Of a stretch of DNA of 64,000 nucleotides, positions 16,306 through 24,599 are shown in pieces. Origin of the DNA: Lachnospiraceae bacterium Marseille-Q4251 (GTDB taxonomy: Bacteria; Bacillota; Clostridia; Lachnospirales; Lachnospiraceae); the NCBI GenBank assembly GCA_018223435.1, contig JAGTTO010000001.1:2294001-2358000 (forward strand), given 5' to 3'. Position 1 is the first letter of the stretch; each line of letters opens with the position of its first letter. The notes beneath the pieces were generated by a model. It searched no databases. It saw only the letters and a program-made list of their open reading frames with translations, and was not told the origin of the DNA. The translations under genes were made by a program, and so were the position numbers.

Positions 16306-17193
16306 ATGGAAAAGAAGGAAAAGGTCCTGGCGGCAGCAGATCCGGGCTGCGGCCGGGTACCGGTAAATAAGATCATTCCTTTCAGCGCAGTGGATGGTCC
16401 CGGAAACCGGACTGCAGTTTTTCTGCAGGGCTGCAACTTTGACTGCCGTTACTGTCACAATCCGGAGACCAGGAACCTCTGCCGGAATTGCGGGAGCTGT
16501 GTGGGAAAATGCCCGAAAGGAGCCCTGTTTACGGATGAAGACGGCAAAGTACGGTTCTGTCCGGAAAAATGCTGTGGCTGCGATACCTGTATCCATGTCT
16601 GTCCCTTTGGCTGCAGTCCCAGGATCCGCATGATGTGTGCGGAAGAGGTCTTTGCCGAGGTAAAGAAGCAGCAGCCTTATATCCGGGGCATTACGGTGTC
16701 AGGCGGGGAATGTACCCTTTATCCGGATTTTCTTGAAAAGCTTTTTGTCCTGGCAAGGGGAGCCGGTCTTGGAACCCTTATCGACAGCAACGGAACCCTG
16801 GATTTTGAGAAGTATCCGCAGCTTCTTGCCGTGACGGACGGCGTTATGCTGGATATCAAGAGCTGGGATCTGGAGGATCATCTGCGCGTCACGGGGGCAG
16901 CCAATGAGAGGGTGCTTAAAAATTTAGAGTATCTGGCAGCTTCGGGCAGGCTTTTCGAAGTGCGCACCGTAGTGGTACCGGAGCTTTTCGACTGTGAAAA
17001 GACCGTCCGTGAGACCGCACGTCTGGCGGCATCTTATCTTGGCAGGGGAAATATCCGTTATAAGATCATTGCTTACCGCCCCATGGGGGTCCGGGAAGCT
17101 TATTCGCATTACCATGTGCCTGATCAGGCATTTCTGGATCACCTGGCAGAGCTGGCCCGCCGGGAGGGAATGACGGATGTACTCGTTGTCTGA
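16306..17193 (+). CDS. yjjW: YjjW-family glycyl radical enzyme activase
   Basis: Radical SAM enzyme that installs the glycyl radical on YjjI. It has 295 residues from ATG 16306. The SAM cluster motif is C43-N-F-D-C47-R-Y-C50. Directly after it comes a ferredoxin-like insert with two clusters (CRNCGSCVGKCPKGA and CCGCDTCIHVCPFGC), as in other glycyl radical activases. Next are the TVSGGE motif and DSNGT. The ribosome site is weak (AGAGAAAAG), so translation is probably coupled to yjjI, whose stop is four bases upstream. Earlier in-frame starts lie inside yjjI and are less likely. Confidence 0.93.
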   Translation: MEKKEKVLAAADPGCGRVPVNKIIPFSAVDGPGNRTAVFLQGCNFDCRYCHNPETRNLCRNCGSCVGKCPKGALFTDEDGKVRFCPEKCCGCDTCIHVCPFGCSPRIRMMCAEEVFAEVKKQQPYIRGITVSGGECTLYPDFLEKLFVLARGAGLGTLIDSNGTLDFEKYPQLLAVTDGVMLDIKSWDLEDHLRVTGAANERVLKNLEYLAASGRLFEVRTVVVPELFDCEKTVRETARLAASYLGRGNIRYKIIAYRPMGVREAYSHYHVPDQAFLDHLAELARREGMTDVLVV

Positions 17194-17210
17194 TACGGAA
17201 AAGGAACATG

Positions 17211-17289
17211 GTCTGACCGGTAAGGCGCCCGATGCGGCAGCACCGGAATCAAAGAAAAACTGCTGACCACGGAAGGTATCCGGTCAGAC
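17211..17289 (+). other. Structured leader candidate before the nucleoside transporter ATPase
   Basis: GTCTGACCGG (17211-17220) pairs perfectly with CCGGTCAGAC (17280-17289). Inside, CAGCA and TGCTG can form a nested stem, leaving an A-rich internal loop (AAAGAAAAA). The ribosome site AAGGAGG of the next gene starts eight bases later. It could be an attenuator, a processing site or a new riboswitch-like leader. No known class is recognised. Confidence 0.5.
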
Positions 17290-17310
17290 GGAAGAGAAGG
17301 AGGAATATTG

Positions 17311-18855
17311 GTGAGCAACGTTGATAAACATACGGTGGCCATTCAGATGACAGGGATCGTCAAGAAATTTGGCGATTTCACCGCAAATGACCACATCAAT
17401 CTGACTGTCCACAAGGGAGAAGTCCATGCGATCTTAGGCGAAAACGGTGCCGGAAAAAGTACGTTGATGAATATTCTGTATGGTCTGTACCAGCCCACGG
17501 AAGGAACCATCGCTGTCAATGGGGAAGAGGTGGTTATCGACAGCCCGCAGAAGGCGATCGACCTGGGGATCGGTATGGTACATCAGCATTTCATGCTGAT
17601 CCAGCCATTTACCGTAACGGAAAATATTGTCCTTGGCATGGAGCCAAAAAAAGGAATTGCGGTGGATATCAAGTCTGCGAGAAACCGGATCCTGGATCTT
17701 TCCGGGCGTTACAACCTGAAGGTGGACCCGGATGCGAAGATCGAGGATATCTCCGTGGGGATGCAGCAGCGTGTGGAAATCCTGAAGGTTCTGTATCGCG
17801 GAGCCAGGCATCTGATCCTGGATGAGCCGACGGCGTCCCTGACACCGCAGGAGATCACAGAGCTGATCGAGATCATCCATAACCTGACTGCCGATGGCAA
17901 GAGCGTGATCCTTATCACCCACAAGCTGAAGGAGATCAAAGCTGCCGCCGACTACTGTACCATTATCCGCCAGGGTAAATACATCAATACGGTGGATGTG
18001 GATGAGGTCAATGAAAACCAGCTGGCTTCCATGATGGTAGGCCGTGATGTGGAATTCCAGGTGGCCAAAAAGGAAATGAAGCCGGGAGAGACCGTCCTGG
18101 AGGTAAAAGACCTGCATGCGAAGGATTACCGTGACGTGGAAATCCTCAAGGGTCTGAACCTGAAGGTACGCCGTGGAGAGATCGTCGGTCTGGCCGGCGT
18201 GGATGGAAACGGGCAGAGTGAGCTGGTGGAGATCCTTACAGGACTGAGAAAAGGAATCTCCGGGCAGGTGGAGATTCTGGGAGAGGATCTTTTCGGGAGT
18301 ACGCCGCGGAAATTTTTTGAAAAGGGCGTGACCAGTATCCCGGAGGACCGCCAGAAACACGGACTGGTTCTTGATTTTACGGTGGCAGAGAACCTGATCC
18401 TCCAGAATTTCGGTAAGGAACCTTATTCCCAAAAAGGGATCCTGAAAAAAGATCTGATCCGTAAACATGCCACAAAGCTGATCGAAAAATTCGATATCCG
18501 TCCCAGCGGCTGCGAAAACCGTCTGGCAGGTGAGCTTTCCGGCGGAAACCAGCAGAAGGTCATCATTGCCCGTGAGGTAACGAATGACGGAGAGCTTCTT
18601 ATCGCCATGAATCCGACCCGCGGACTGGATGTGGGAGCGATCGAATTTGTGCATAAATACATTGTAGAACAGCGGAATAAAAACAAGGCAGTGCTGCTGG
18701 TGTCCTTTGAACTGGATGAGATCATGAGCCTTTCCGACCGGATCGAGGTCATTTTCGACGGACAGATCGTCGGAAGTGTAGCGGGCAGGGATGCAGATGA
18801 AAACCAGCTGGGCTTCATGATGGCAGGAGGTACAAAACATGAGCAGGAAAGATAA
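17311..18855 (+). CDS. Nucleoside ABC importer double ATPase (BmpC/NupO-like)
   Basis: 514-residue ATPase with two nucleotide-binding domains, as in sugar and nucleoside (CUT2-like, Bmp) importers. Domain 1 has GENGAGKST and an ISVGMQQRVEILKVL signature with LILDEPTASLTP. Domain 2 has GVDGNGQSE in place of a normal Walker A and LSGGNQQKVIIARE, the usual degenerate second site. I prefer GTG 17311, seven bases behind AAGGAGG; TTG 17308 is the alternative. The permease gene overlaps its end by 17 bases. It works with the Bmp protein at 13.6 kb. Confidence 0.93.
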   Translation: MSNVDKHTVAIQMTGIVKKFGDFTANDHINLTVHKGEVHAILGENGAGKSTLMNILYGLYQPTEGTIAVNGEEVVIDSPQKAIDLGIGMVHQHFMLIQPFTVTENIVLGMEPKKGIAVDIKSARNRILDLSGRYNLKVDPDAKIEDISVGMQQRVEILKVLYRGARHLILDEPTASLTPQEITELIEIIHNLTADGKSVILITHKLKEIKAAADYCTIIRQGKYINTVDVDEVNENQLASMMVGRDVEFQVAKKEMKPGETVLEVKDLHAKDYRDVEILKGLNLKVRRGEIVGLAGVDGNGQSELVEILTGLRKGISGQVEILGEDLFGSTPRKFFEKGVTSIPEDRQKHGLVLDFTVAENLILQNFGKEPYSQKGILKKDLIRKHATKLIEKFDIRPSGCENRLAGELSGGNQQKVIIAREVTNDGELLIAMNPTRGLDVGAIEFVHKYIVEQRNKNKAVLLVSFELDEIMSLSDRIEVIFDGQIVGSVAGRDADENQLGFMMAGGTKHEQER

Positions 18856-19900
18856 GATTTTAAACGGGAATGCACTCTATACATTCATTGCCATAATCAT
18901 CGGCTTTGTTGCAGGAGCCGTGCTCCTGGCAGTTGCCGGGATCAACCCGGGACTTGCTTACGGAAAACTTTTAAACGGTGTTTTCGGCCAGGTGAAATAC
19001 ATTACCTGGAGCATTGTGTACGCAGCGCCGCTGATCCTCACAGGACTGAGCGTGGCCTTTTCCTTCCGGACCGGCGTCTTCAATATCGGGGCAGAGGGGC
19101 AGTTTGTAGTGGGCTCCATTGCAGCCTGTACCGTTGGTATCCTTTTTGATCTTCCGGCGCCCATTCATATCCTTCTCTGTATTGCAGCAGCAGTGGCAGC
19201 GGGGGCAGTCTGGGGCATCATTGTCGGTTTCCTGAAGGTAAAACGGGGGATCAATGAAGTGCTTTCCTATATCATGTTTAACTGGATCGCCTTTTACCTG
19301 TCCAACTATATTGTAAACCTGTCAGCCATCCGCAGAACTGGCGGCGGAGAGGCAAGTAAAGATGTGGCAGACAGTGCCCGCATCCTTGCACCGGAATTTA
19401 TCACGAAGCTTACCCGTTGTACCGCAGCCAACTGGGGGATCGTCATTGCCGTTGCGGCGGCCGTTCTGGTATGGTTTGTCATCAGTAAGACAACGCTCGG
19501 TTATCAGCTTCGTGCCGTAGGCTTCAGCAAAACGGCAGCGGAGTATGGCGGGATCAACACCAACAAAATGTTCCTGACCGCCATGGCGATCTCCGGGGCA
19601 TTGGCAGGACTTGGCGGCGCTGTCCAGACTCTCGGCATGGCAGGCCGTGTGAGCCAGTTCGCCAGCCAGGAGCAGTACGGTTTCCAGGGGATCACGGTTG
19701 CTCTGATCGGATCTTCCAATCCGGTGGGCTGTATCTTCGCAGGTCTTTTCTATGGAGCCATGAAATACGGCGGCGGTAAATTAAGTCTGGTAAAAGCACC
19801 GGCAGAGGTGGTTGATATCATTATGGGTATCATCATCTTCTTTATTGCCATTGCTCATATGTTCAAAGTGATCTTCAACCGGAAAAAAGGAGGGAAATAA
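18839..19900 (+). CDS. Nucleoside ABC importer permease 1 (BmpD/NupP-like)
   Basis: 353-residue BPD_transp_2 family membrane protein with about eight to ten helices. Family features are GLSVAFSFRTGVFNIGAEGQF, the EVLSYIMFNWIAFYL segment, LRAVGFSKTAAEYGGIN and AGLGGAVQTLG. ATG 18839 lies inside the end of the ATPase gene with GGCAGGAGG before it. Together with the next gene it forms the transmembrane heterodimer of the nucleoside importer. Confidence 0.92.
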   Translation: MSRKDKILNGNALYTFIAIIIGFVAGAVLLAVAGINPGLAYGKLLNGVFGQVKYITWSIVYAAPLILTGLSVAFSFRTGVFNIGAEGQFVVGSIAACTVGILFDLPAPIHILLCIAAAVAAGAVWGIIVGFLKVKRGINEVLSYIMFNWIAFYLSNYIVNLSAIRRTGGGEASKDVADSARILAPEFITKLTRCTAANWGIVIAVAAAVLVWFVISKTTLGYQLRAVGFSKTAAEYGGINTNKMFLTAMAISGALAGLGGAVQTLGMAGRVSQFASQEQYGFQGITVALIGSSNPVGCIFAGLFYGAMKYGGGKLSLVKAPAEVVDIIMGIIIFFIAIAHMFKVIFNRKKGGK

Positions 19901-19902
19901 AA

Positions 19903-20838
19903 ATGGGTATCATCATTAAGGATCTTGGTCTTCTGATTAATGCAATGCTGATCGCTACGCCTCCTCTTCTTCTGGCAGCACTTGGTTCCTGCTTTTCAGA
20001 ACGGAGCGGTGTGGTAAACATCGGAATTGAGGGGATGATGACGATAGGGGCTTTTGTCGGCTCTGTTGTCGCTTATTACACGGGAAACGGCTGGTTCGGC
20101 TTTTTCTGTGGAGGGCTTGCGGGAGCTGCCTTTGGCGTACTTCACGCGGTGGCCTGTGTCAGCTTCGGGGCAGACCAGACGATTTCCGGCACAGCGGTGA
20201 ACTTCATCGCACCGGGTCTTGCAATCTTCCTGTGTAAGGCGATGTTTGATAACTCCTCTGACTCACCGGCTCTTGAAACGGCGAGCAAACTGCCGAAAAT
20301 GTTCAACGGCATTTTCCCGGCAGGTTCTTTTGGCTACAATGTTCTTTCCACCTATTCTGCAGCCTACTTAAGCTTTCTACTTGTCCTGGTGATCTGGTTT
20401 GTCTTCTACAAGACCCGCTTCGGCATGAGGCTGCGTGCTGTCGGTGAGCATCCGAAGGCCTGTGAGACTCTTGGAATCAACGTATTCCGGATCCGTTACA
20501 TCTGCGTGATCCTTTCCGGCTTTCTGGCAGGTCTGGGCGGAGCCTATGTGACTCTGGCCACGGTAAGCCAGTTCCGCCCCAACGTTATCGTAGGACAGGG
20601 CTTTATCGCGATCTCTGCTGTGATCTTTGGTAAGTTTACTCCGCAGGGAACCCTTAAGGCCTGTCTGCTGTTCGGTTTCTGCAACGGTCTGAAATCCCTT
20701 CTCGGAGCCAACAACATAGTTTCTCCGTATCTGATCTCCATGATCCCTTACGTAGTGACGATCCTGGCCCTGATATTCTTTGTAGGAAAATCCAGGGTTC
20801 CGGCTGCTAACGGAAAACCGTATCTGAAAGCAAAATAA
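19903..20838 (+). CDS. Nucleoside ABC importer permease 2 (NupQ-like)
   Basis: 311-residue BPD_transp_2 membrane protein, the second half of the channel. It shows SERSGVVNIGIEGMMTIGAF, QTISGTAVNFIAPGL, RLRAVGEHPKACETLGI and AGLGGAYVTL. It begins three bases after the first permease stop, with AAAAGGAGGG upstream, so the pair is co-translated. The substrate is inferred to be purine and perhaps pyrimidine nucleosides, from the adjacent deaminase and phosphorylase. Confidence 0.92.
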   Translation: MGIIIKDLGLLINAMLIATPPLLLAALGSCFSERSGVVNIGIEGMMTIGAFVGSVVAYYTGNGWFGFFCGGLAGAAFGVLHAVACVSFGADQTISGTAVNFIAPGLAIFLCKAMFDNSSDSPALETASKLPKMFNGIFPAGSFGYNVLSTYSAAYLSFLLVLVIWFVFYKTRFGMRLRAVGEHPKACETLGINVFRIRYICVILSGFLAGLGGAYVTLATVSQFRPNVIVGQGFIAISAVIFGKFTPQGTLKACLLFGFCNGLKSLLGANNIVSPYLISMIPYVVTILALIFFVGKSRVPAANGKPYLKAK

Positions 20839-20854
20839 AAAAAGAGGTAAAAAA

Positions 20855-21835
20855 ATGGAATATGAGAAATTGAGATCCATGCCGAAGGTGGAGCTTCACT
20901 GCCACCTGGACGGTTCCCTTTCTCAGACATTCATCAGTCGGGAGCTCGGTAGAGAGGTGGATCTTACCGAGCTCCAGGTGGCTTATGGATGCCGCAGCCT
21001 GAAGGAATACCTGGAAAAATTTGATCTTCCGGTGCAGTGCCTTCAGTCGGAGAAAAGCATGAGAAAAGCCGGATATGATTTTATCCGGAGCGTGGCGGCG
21101 GAAAATATGAAATATGTGGAAGTGCGTTTTGCACCGCTCTTTTCCGCCCATGAAGGATTTTCCACAGAGCAGGTCATCGAAGCCCTGCTCAACGGCCTGG
21201 AAGACGGGCGGAAAGATTTTGGCACCGAGTCCAACATCATCGTCTGCGCGATGCGTCATCAGTCCGAGGAGGACAACCTGGCCATGTTCAGGGCGGCCAG
21301 AAATTTCCTGGGCGAGGGCGTCTGCTGCGGAGATCTGGCAGGAGACGAGGCGGCCTGGCCGATGAAGAATTTTGTCTATCTCTTCGAGGAGGCGAAACAA
21401 CTGGGCCTGCCTTTTGTGATCCATGCAGGGGAGTGCGGCAGTGCGGAAAACATCCGGGAGGCCGTGGAGTGCGGGGCCAGAAGGATCGGCCACGGCATCG
21501 CGATGAAAGGCCATCCGGACATTATCAAGCTGGTGAAGGATACCAGAACCGGCGTGGAGATGTGCCCTATCAGCAACCTGCAGACCAAGGCTGTGGAAGG
21601 GCCGGAGGACTATCCCATGCGGGAATTTCTGGATAACGGCCTTCTCGTGACGGTGAACACGGACAACCGTACCGTGAGTAACACCAGCATTTCCAGGGAG
21701 CTGGGCTTCATCCAGGAAACCTACGGTATCCGGGACGACGAGCTGAAGCTCATGATGGAAAACGCCGTGCGGGTGTCCTTTGCAGGGGACAGCGTGAAGG
21801 ATCGGATTCTGAAAGAAATCCGGGCATTCGGATAA
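20855..21835 (+). CDS. add: Adenosine deaminase
   Basis: Converts adenosine and deoxyadenosine to inosine forms, using zinc. It has 326 residues. Metal and catalytic residues are visible: H15 and H17 in ELHCHLDGS, H190 and E193 in VIHAGECGS, GHGIAM, and D270 in VTVNTDNRTVSNT. MCPISN is typical of bacterial Add. The ribosome site AAAGAGGT fits the start at 20855. It lies directly behind the importer, so imported adenosine can be deaminated and passed to the phosphorylase encoded two genes on. Confidence 0.95.
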   Translation: MEYEKLRSMPKVELHCHLDGSLSQTFISRELGREVDLTELQVAYGCRSLKEYLEKFDLPVQCLQSEKSMRKAGYDFIRSVAAENMKYVEVRFAPLFSAHEGFSTEQVIEALLNGLEDGRKDFGTESNIIVCAMRHQSEEDNLAMFRAARNFLGEGVCCGDLAGDEAAWPMKNFVYLFEEAKQLGLPFVIHAGECGSAENIREAVECGARRIGHGIAMKGHPDIIKLVKDTRTGVEMCPISNLQTKAVEGPEDYPMREFLDNGLLVTVNTDNRTVSNTSISRELGFIQETYGIRDDELKLMMENAVRVSFAGDSVKDRILKEIRAFG

Positions 21836-21850
21836 GGGAGGATAAAACAA

Positions 21851-22495
21851 ATGAGAGAACAGCTGCGACAGATAAAACTTTGGAAGGTGATTTTTGCGGC
21901 AGTGGGTATCCTTCTGGTGGGAACCGGCGTGGCTTTCAACGCCAGGGCGGCCCTGGGAAACGATCCCATCGGCATTATCTATGACGGCGTCCGGAACGCG
22001 GCGAACCTTACGGCAGAGCAGCTTGGTATGACATCCAATATCGTAAACATCGTTCTTCTGGTACTGGTATTTCTGGCAGACCGGCATTATGTGAATCTGG
22101 GAACTTTTATCTATCTGATTCCCTACGGATTTGCCGTGGACCTGGGCGGAAAGCTCTATCAGGCCCTGATTCAGGCCCAGACGCTGCCGTTCCAGATCCT
22201 GGGCGCTTTCATCGGCTGTCTTCTCTTATATGTGGGTGTGGCAATGTTTATCACCATGGACATGGGTGTGGATCCCTTCACCGGCGTGGTGCTCGTCCTT
22301 CGGGACAGGCTCCACATGGAGTACCGGAAAATCAAGGTAATCTTCGACCTGTGCATGATGGTACTGGGCTTTGTGCTGGGAGGAAAACTGGGTGTGATCA
22401 CGATCCTGACGGCCATCACCGCGGGACCCTGCATCCAGGCGTTCTCCGGCCTGCTCAAAAAATTCTTTGAAAGCAGGGGGATTGACTATGAGTAA
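21851..22495 (+). CDS. YczE/YitT-like integral membrane protein
   Basis: 214-residue hydrophobic protein with five or six helices, of the YczE/YyaS type. It shows two similar halves, each with a glycine-rich helix followed by a GxDP motif (ALGNDPIGIIYDGV and DMGVDPFTGVVLVL), as expected of this family. Function is unknown. Position between adenosine deaminase and nucleoside phosphorylase, with an eight-base overlap into the latter, suggests a link to nucleoside or base movement, such as exporting hypoxanthine. That is inference. Confidence 0.75.
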   Translation: MREQLRQIKLWKVIFAAVGILLVGTGVAFNARAALGNDPIGIIYDGVRNAANLTAEQLGMTSNIVNIVLLVLVFLADRHYVNLGTFIYLIPYGFAVDLGGKLYQALIQAQTLPFQILGAFIGCLLLYVGVAMFITMDMGVDPFTGVVLVLRDRLHMEYRKIKVIFDLCMMVLGFVLGGKLGVITILTAITAGPCIQAFSGLLKKFFESRGIDYE

Positions 22496-23309
22496 AATGT
22501 ATGAAAAACTTCAGAAATGTGTTTCCATCATCCGTGAGAAAACCGATTTTGTCCCGGAGGTGGCCCTGATCCTCGGTTCCGGTCTGGGGGAATATGCCCG
22601 GAGCATGGATGTAAAGGCGGAGGTTCCCTATTCTGAGATCGAGGGCTTTCCGGTCTCCACCGTGGCAGGCCATGACGGCCGCTTCCTTTTCGGCTATGTG
22701 GAGAAGGTTCCGATGGTCATTATGAAGGGAAGAGTTCATTACTACGAAGGGTACGATATGACGGATGTGGTGATGCCGATCCGGATCATGGGAATGCTGG
22801 GGGCGAAAAAAGTGATTCTGACGAATGCGGCCGGCGGTGTGAATCAGGATTTCCAGCCGGGGGATCTGATGATGATTACGGATCATATTTCGACTTTCGT
22901 GCCGAGTCCGCTTCGGGGGGAGAATCTGGATGAACTTGGGACCCGTTTCCCGGATATGAGTCATGTGTATAACCCGGAGCTCTGCGAGGTGATCCGGAAG
23001 GCGGCGAAGAAGCTGAATGTACCTTTGAAAGAGGGAATTTATGTTCAGTGCTCGGGGCCGAATTATGAGACGCCGGCGGAAATCCGCGCTTTCCGTGGAA
23101 TGGGAGTGGATGCTGTCGGCATGAGTACCGTATGCGAGGCCATGGCCGCGAATCATATGGGGATGAAAGTGTGCGGGATCTCGTGCATTACGAATATGGC
23201 AGCGGGGATCTTGGATCAGCCGCTGAACCATAAGGAGGTGCAGGAGGTCGCTGACCGCGTGAAGACGACGTTTGAGCGACTTGTAACTGAGATTGTGATG
23301 CAGCTTTGA
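22488..23309 (+). CDS. punA: Purine nucleoside phosphorylase
   Basis: Cleaves inosine, guanosine and their deoxy forms with phosphate. It is 273 residues, of the trimeric class: ILGSGLGEYA (29-38), the GRVHYYEGY phosphate-site region, TNAAGG, GPNYETPAEIRAF, DAVGMSTVCE, and the substrate Asn in SCITNMAAG. The start is ATG 22488 behind GCAGGGGGA, overlapping the end of the membrane-protein gene. It completes the path importer, Add, PunA. A strong terminator follows. Confidence 0.95.
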   Translation: MSKMYEKLQKCVSIIREKTDFVPEVALILGSGLGEYARSMDVKAEVPYSEIEGFPVSTVAGHDGRFLFGYVEKVPMVIMKGRVHYYEGYDMTDVVMPIRIMGMLGAKKVILTNAAGGVNQDFQPGDLMMITDHISTFVPSPLRGENLDELGTRFPDMSHVYNPELCEVIRKAAKKLNVPLKEGIYVQCSGPNYETPAEIRAFRGMGVDAVGMSTVCEAMAANHMGMKVCGISCITNMAAGILDQPLNHKEVQEVADRVKTTFERLVTEIVMQL

Positions 23310-23330
23310 GGAAAGCTGGAGGAAATATAT

Positions 23331-23374
23331 TTGAGGGGGCCCGCGACTCGGAGCGCGCCCCCTCAATTTTGCTT
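23331..23374 (+). terminator. punA terminator with GACTCGGAGCG loop (copy 2 of a repeated hairpin)
   Basis: TTGAGGGGGC pairs with GCCCCCTCAA, with inner CGC/GCG, and is followed by TTTTGCTTTT. The loop GACTCGGA and stem match the hairpin at 8763-8820. Confidence 0.88.
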
Positions 23375-23514
23375 TTCTATGCCGTTGGGGTGGGGTGGCG
23401 TAATCCCCTGGCTGATCACTAACTACCTACCTCTTTCCATCCAGCCATTTACAAATATACATGGCTGAAAAGTAGTCATGTGCAAAACATGTAAGTATTA
23501 GTGAAAGAAAATTT

Positions 23515-23543
23515 TTGACATTTAAGAAAAAGTGTGGTAGAGT
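23515..23543 (+). promoter_or_regulatory. Promoter of the antitoxin RNA
   Basis: TTGACA (23515-23520), a 17-bp spacer and TAGAGT (23538-23543). It faces right, toward the toxin gene read from the other strand. Confidence 0.75.
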
Positions 23544-23549
23544 AAATAC

Positions 23550-23638
23550 AAAAAGAAGGTACTGCCGATAGACGGTTAGCCTGATATATTATTTTGCAAA
23601 ATAGTCGTCTAGTTTTTCGGGCTGGGGCGGCTATTTTT
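23550..23638 (+). ncRNA. Antitoxin RNA of a convergent type I (Fst/par-like) toxin-antitoxin locus
   Basis: Predicted RNA of about 90 bases from the promoter above to a stem ATAGTCGTC / GGGGCGGCTAT with T5 tail (23601-23638). The same stem, read in reverse, ends the toxin message (tail from ATTTTGC). Near its 5' end it carries GGTACTGCC (23558-23566) and GACGGTTAG (23571-23579). The toxin message starts with the same two boxes (23882-23890 and 23864-23872 on the minus strand). Convergent RNAs with shared 5' direct repeats and a bidirectional terminator are the hallmark of par/Fst loci. Confidence 0.72.
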
Positions 23639-23729
23639 GTGTTTTATGATTATCTTTACCGAATGTGTATCCGATACTGAAGCAGGTCAAACCAAAGCTG
23701 ACTATTGCGATAAAATCTAAAATACTCAT
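23631..23729 (-). CDS. Small hydrophobic type I toxin (Fst/holin-like)
   Basis: 32-residue peptide: a short polar start, one membrane helix (FIAIVSFGLTCFSIGYTF) and a charged tail KDNHKTQK. That is the layout of Fst, TxpA and related pore-forming type I toxins. ATG 23729 has a strong site AAAGGAGG nine bases upstream. A longer in-frame reading from 23843 lacks a ribosome site and would use the leader. The message has a long structured leader (from about 23891) and its stop codon lies in the shared terminator. Homology at sequence level cannot be proven here. Confidence 0.72.
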   Translation of the reverse strand: MSILDFIAIVSFGLTCFSIGYTFGKDNHKTQK

Positions 23730-23897
23730 TGGCTCAGTCCTCCTTTCCATTAGTTTCCCGGAAGGGTGTCTATGTATTCGGAGGATCACAGTCCGTATTT
23801 TGCATTGGTTTTTTCGAAAACTGAGTGTAAAAACACTCTGCAATCCTCCGCATAATAACAGGACTAACCGCCTACCGTTATGGCAGTACCCGTATTG

Positions 23898-23926
23898 ATT
23901 ATAACAGCTTAAATGACAAAATCCAA
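23898..23926 (-). promoter_or_regulatory. Promoter of the toxin message
   Basis: Minus strand TTGGAT (23921-23926), a 17-bp spacer and TATAAT (23898-23903). The leader then runs about 160 bases to the toxin start codon. The stretch 23730-23897 is this leader and holds no other gene. Confidence 0.75.
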
Positions 23927-23998
23927 CGAAAAAACATATTTATATTTTATAAAAATAAATTTCTTGGTTGCAAAAAATGAAAGGAGAAAAATAATCAA

Positions 23999-24547
23999 AT
24001 GGACATCATAGAATTAAAAGCCCCGTCCCCTGAATACGCCGCCGACATCTGGCAGTTCCGGCAGGAAATACTGGAGAAGGATGCTGGAAACAAGGATCAG
24101 TTCGCAGGCTGCGGGGGACTTGAAAACTGTACCTCAGCGGAGGAATGGATCGAGCGTATGAAGCTTGGTGAGAGTGAGGAAAACTGCAAGGATGGCAAGG
24201 TGCCGTCCCATATGTATCTGGCAGTTCGGAAAGCGGATAACCGGATCGTTGGCCTGATTGACCTGAGACACCACATCAATCACCCGATCCTCGGAACCTG
24301 GGGCGGTCACAGCGGTTACTCTGTGCGACCCTCCGAGCGCGGCCATGGCTATGCAAAAGAGATGCTCCGCCAGCTTCTTCCCAAGGCCGGAGCCCTGGGA
24401 ATCCAGAAATTTCTTATCACCTGCAAAGTCGGAAATCTCGCCAGTGAGAAGACGATTCTTGCAAATGGCGGTGTCTTTGACAAGATCGTTGATGGAAACG
24501 GAGAAGAAATCAAGAGATTCTGGATTACGATTGACCCGGAGAAATGA
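23999..24547 (+). CDS. GNAT-family N-acetyltransferase
   Basis: 182-residue cytoplasmic acetyltransferase. The acetyl-CoA site is visible in GHSGYSVRPSERGHGYAKEMLRQLLPKA, the R/Q-x-x-G-x-G/A pattern being R-G-H-G-Y-A. The C-terminal strand motif LANGGVFDKIVDGNGEEIKRFWI also fits. The substrate is unknown. AAAGGAG precedes ATG 23999. It stands alone and faces the hydrolase pair across a shared terminator. Confidence 0.88.
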   Translation: MDIIELKAPSPEYAADIWQFRQEILEKDAGNKDQFAGCGGLENCTSAEEWIERMKLGESEENCKDGKVPSHMYLAVRKADNRIVGLIDLRHHINHPILGTWGGHSGYSVRPSERGHGYAKEMLRQLLPKAGALGIQKFLITCKVGNLASEKTILANGGVFDKIVDGNGEEIKRFWITIDPEK

Positions 24548-24599
24548 TATTTTGAAGGAAAAGAAGTAAGGATTGGAAAAGAATCCTGACAGTAATAAG

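Noticed and set aside
14652..16436. 594-codon open frame on the minus strand
   Set aside because: It lies entirely opposite yjjI, has no family features and no ribosome site. It is a by-product of the coding bias of the real gene.
17434..18840. 468-codon open frame on the minus strand opposite the nucleoside importer ATPase
   Set aside because: Its translation is low-complexity His/Gln/Leu-rich and matches nothing. The plus strand gene has both ATPase domains intact.
23631..23843. 70-residue version of the small toxin
   Set aside because: The upstream start has no ribosome site and the extra part is leader RNA. ATG 23729 has AAAGGAGG at proper distance.
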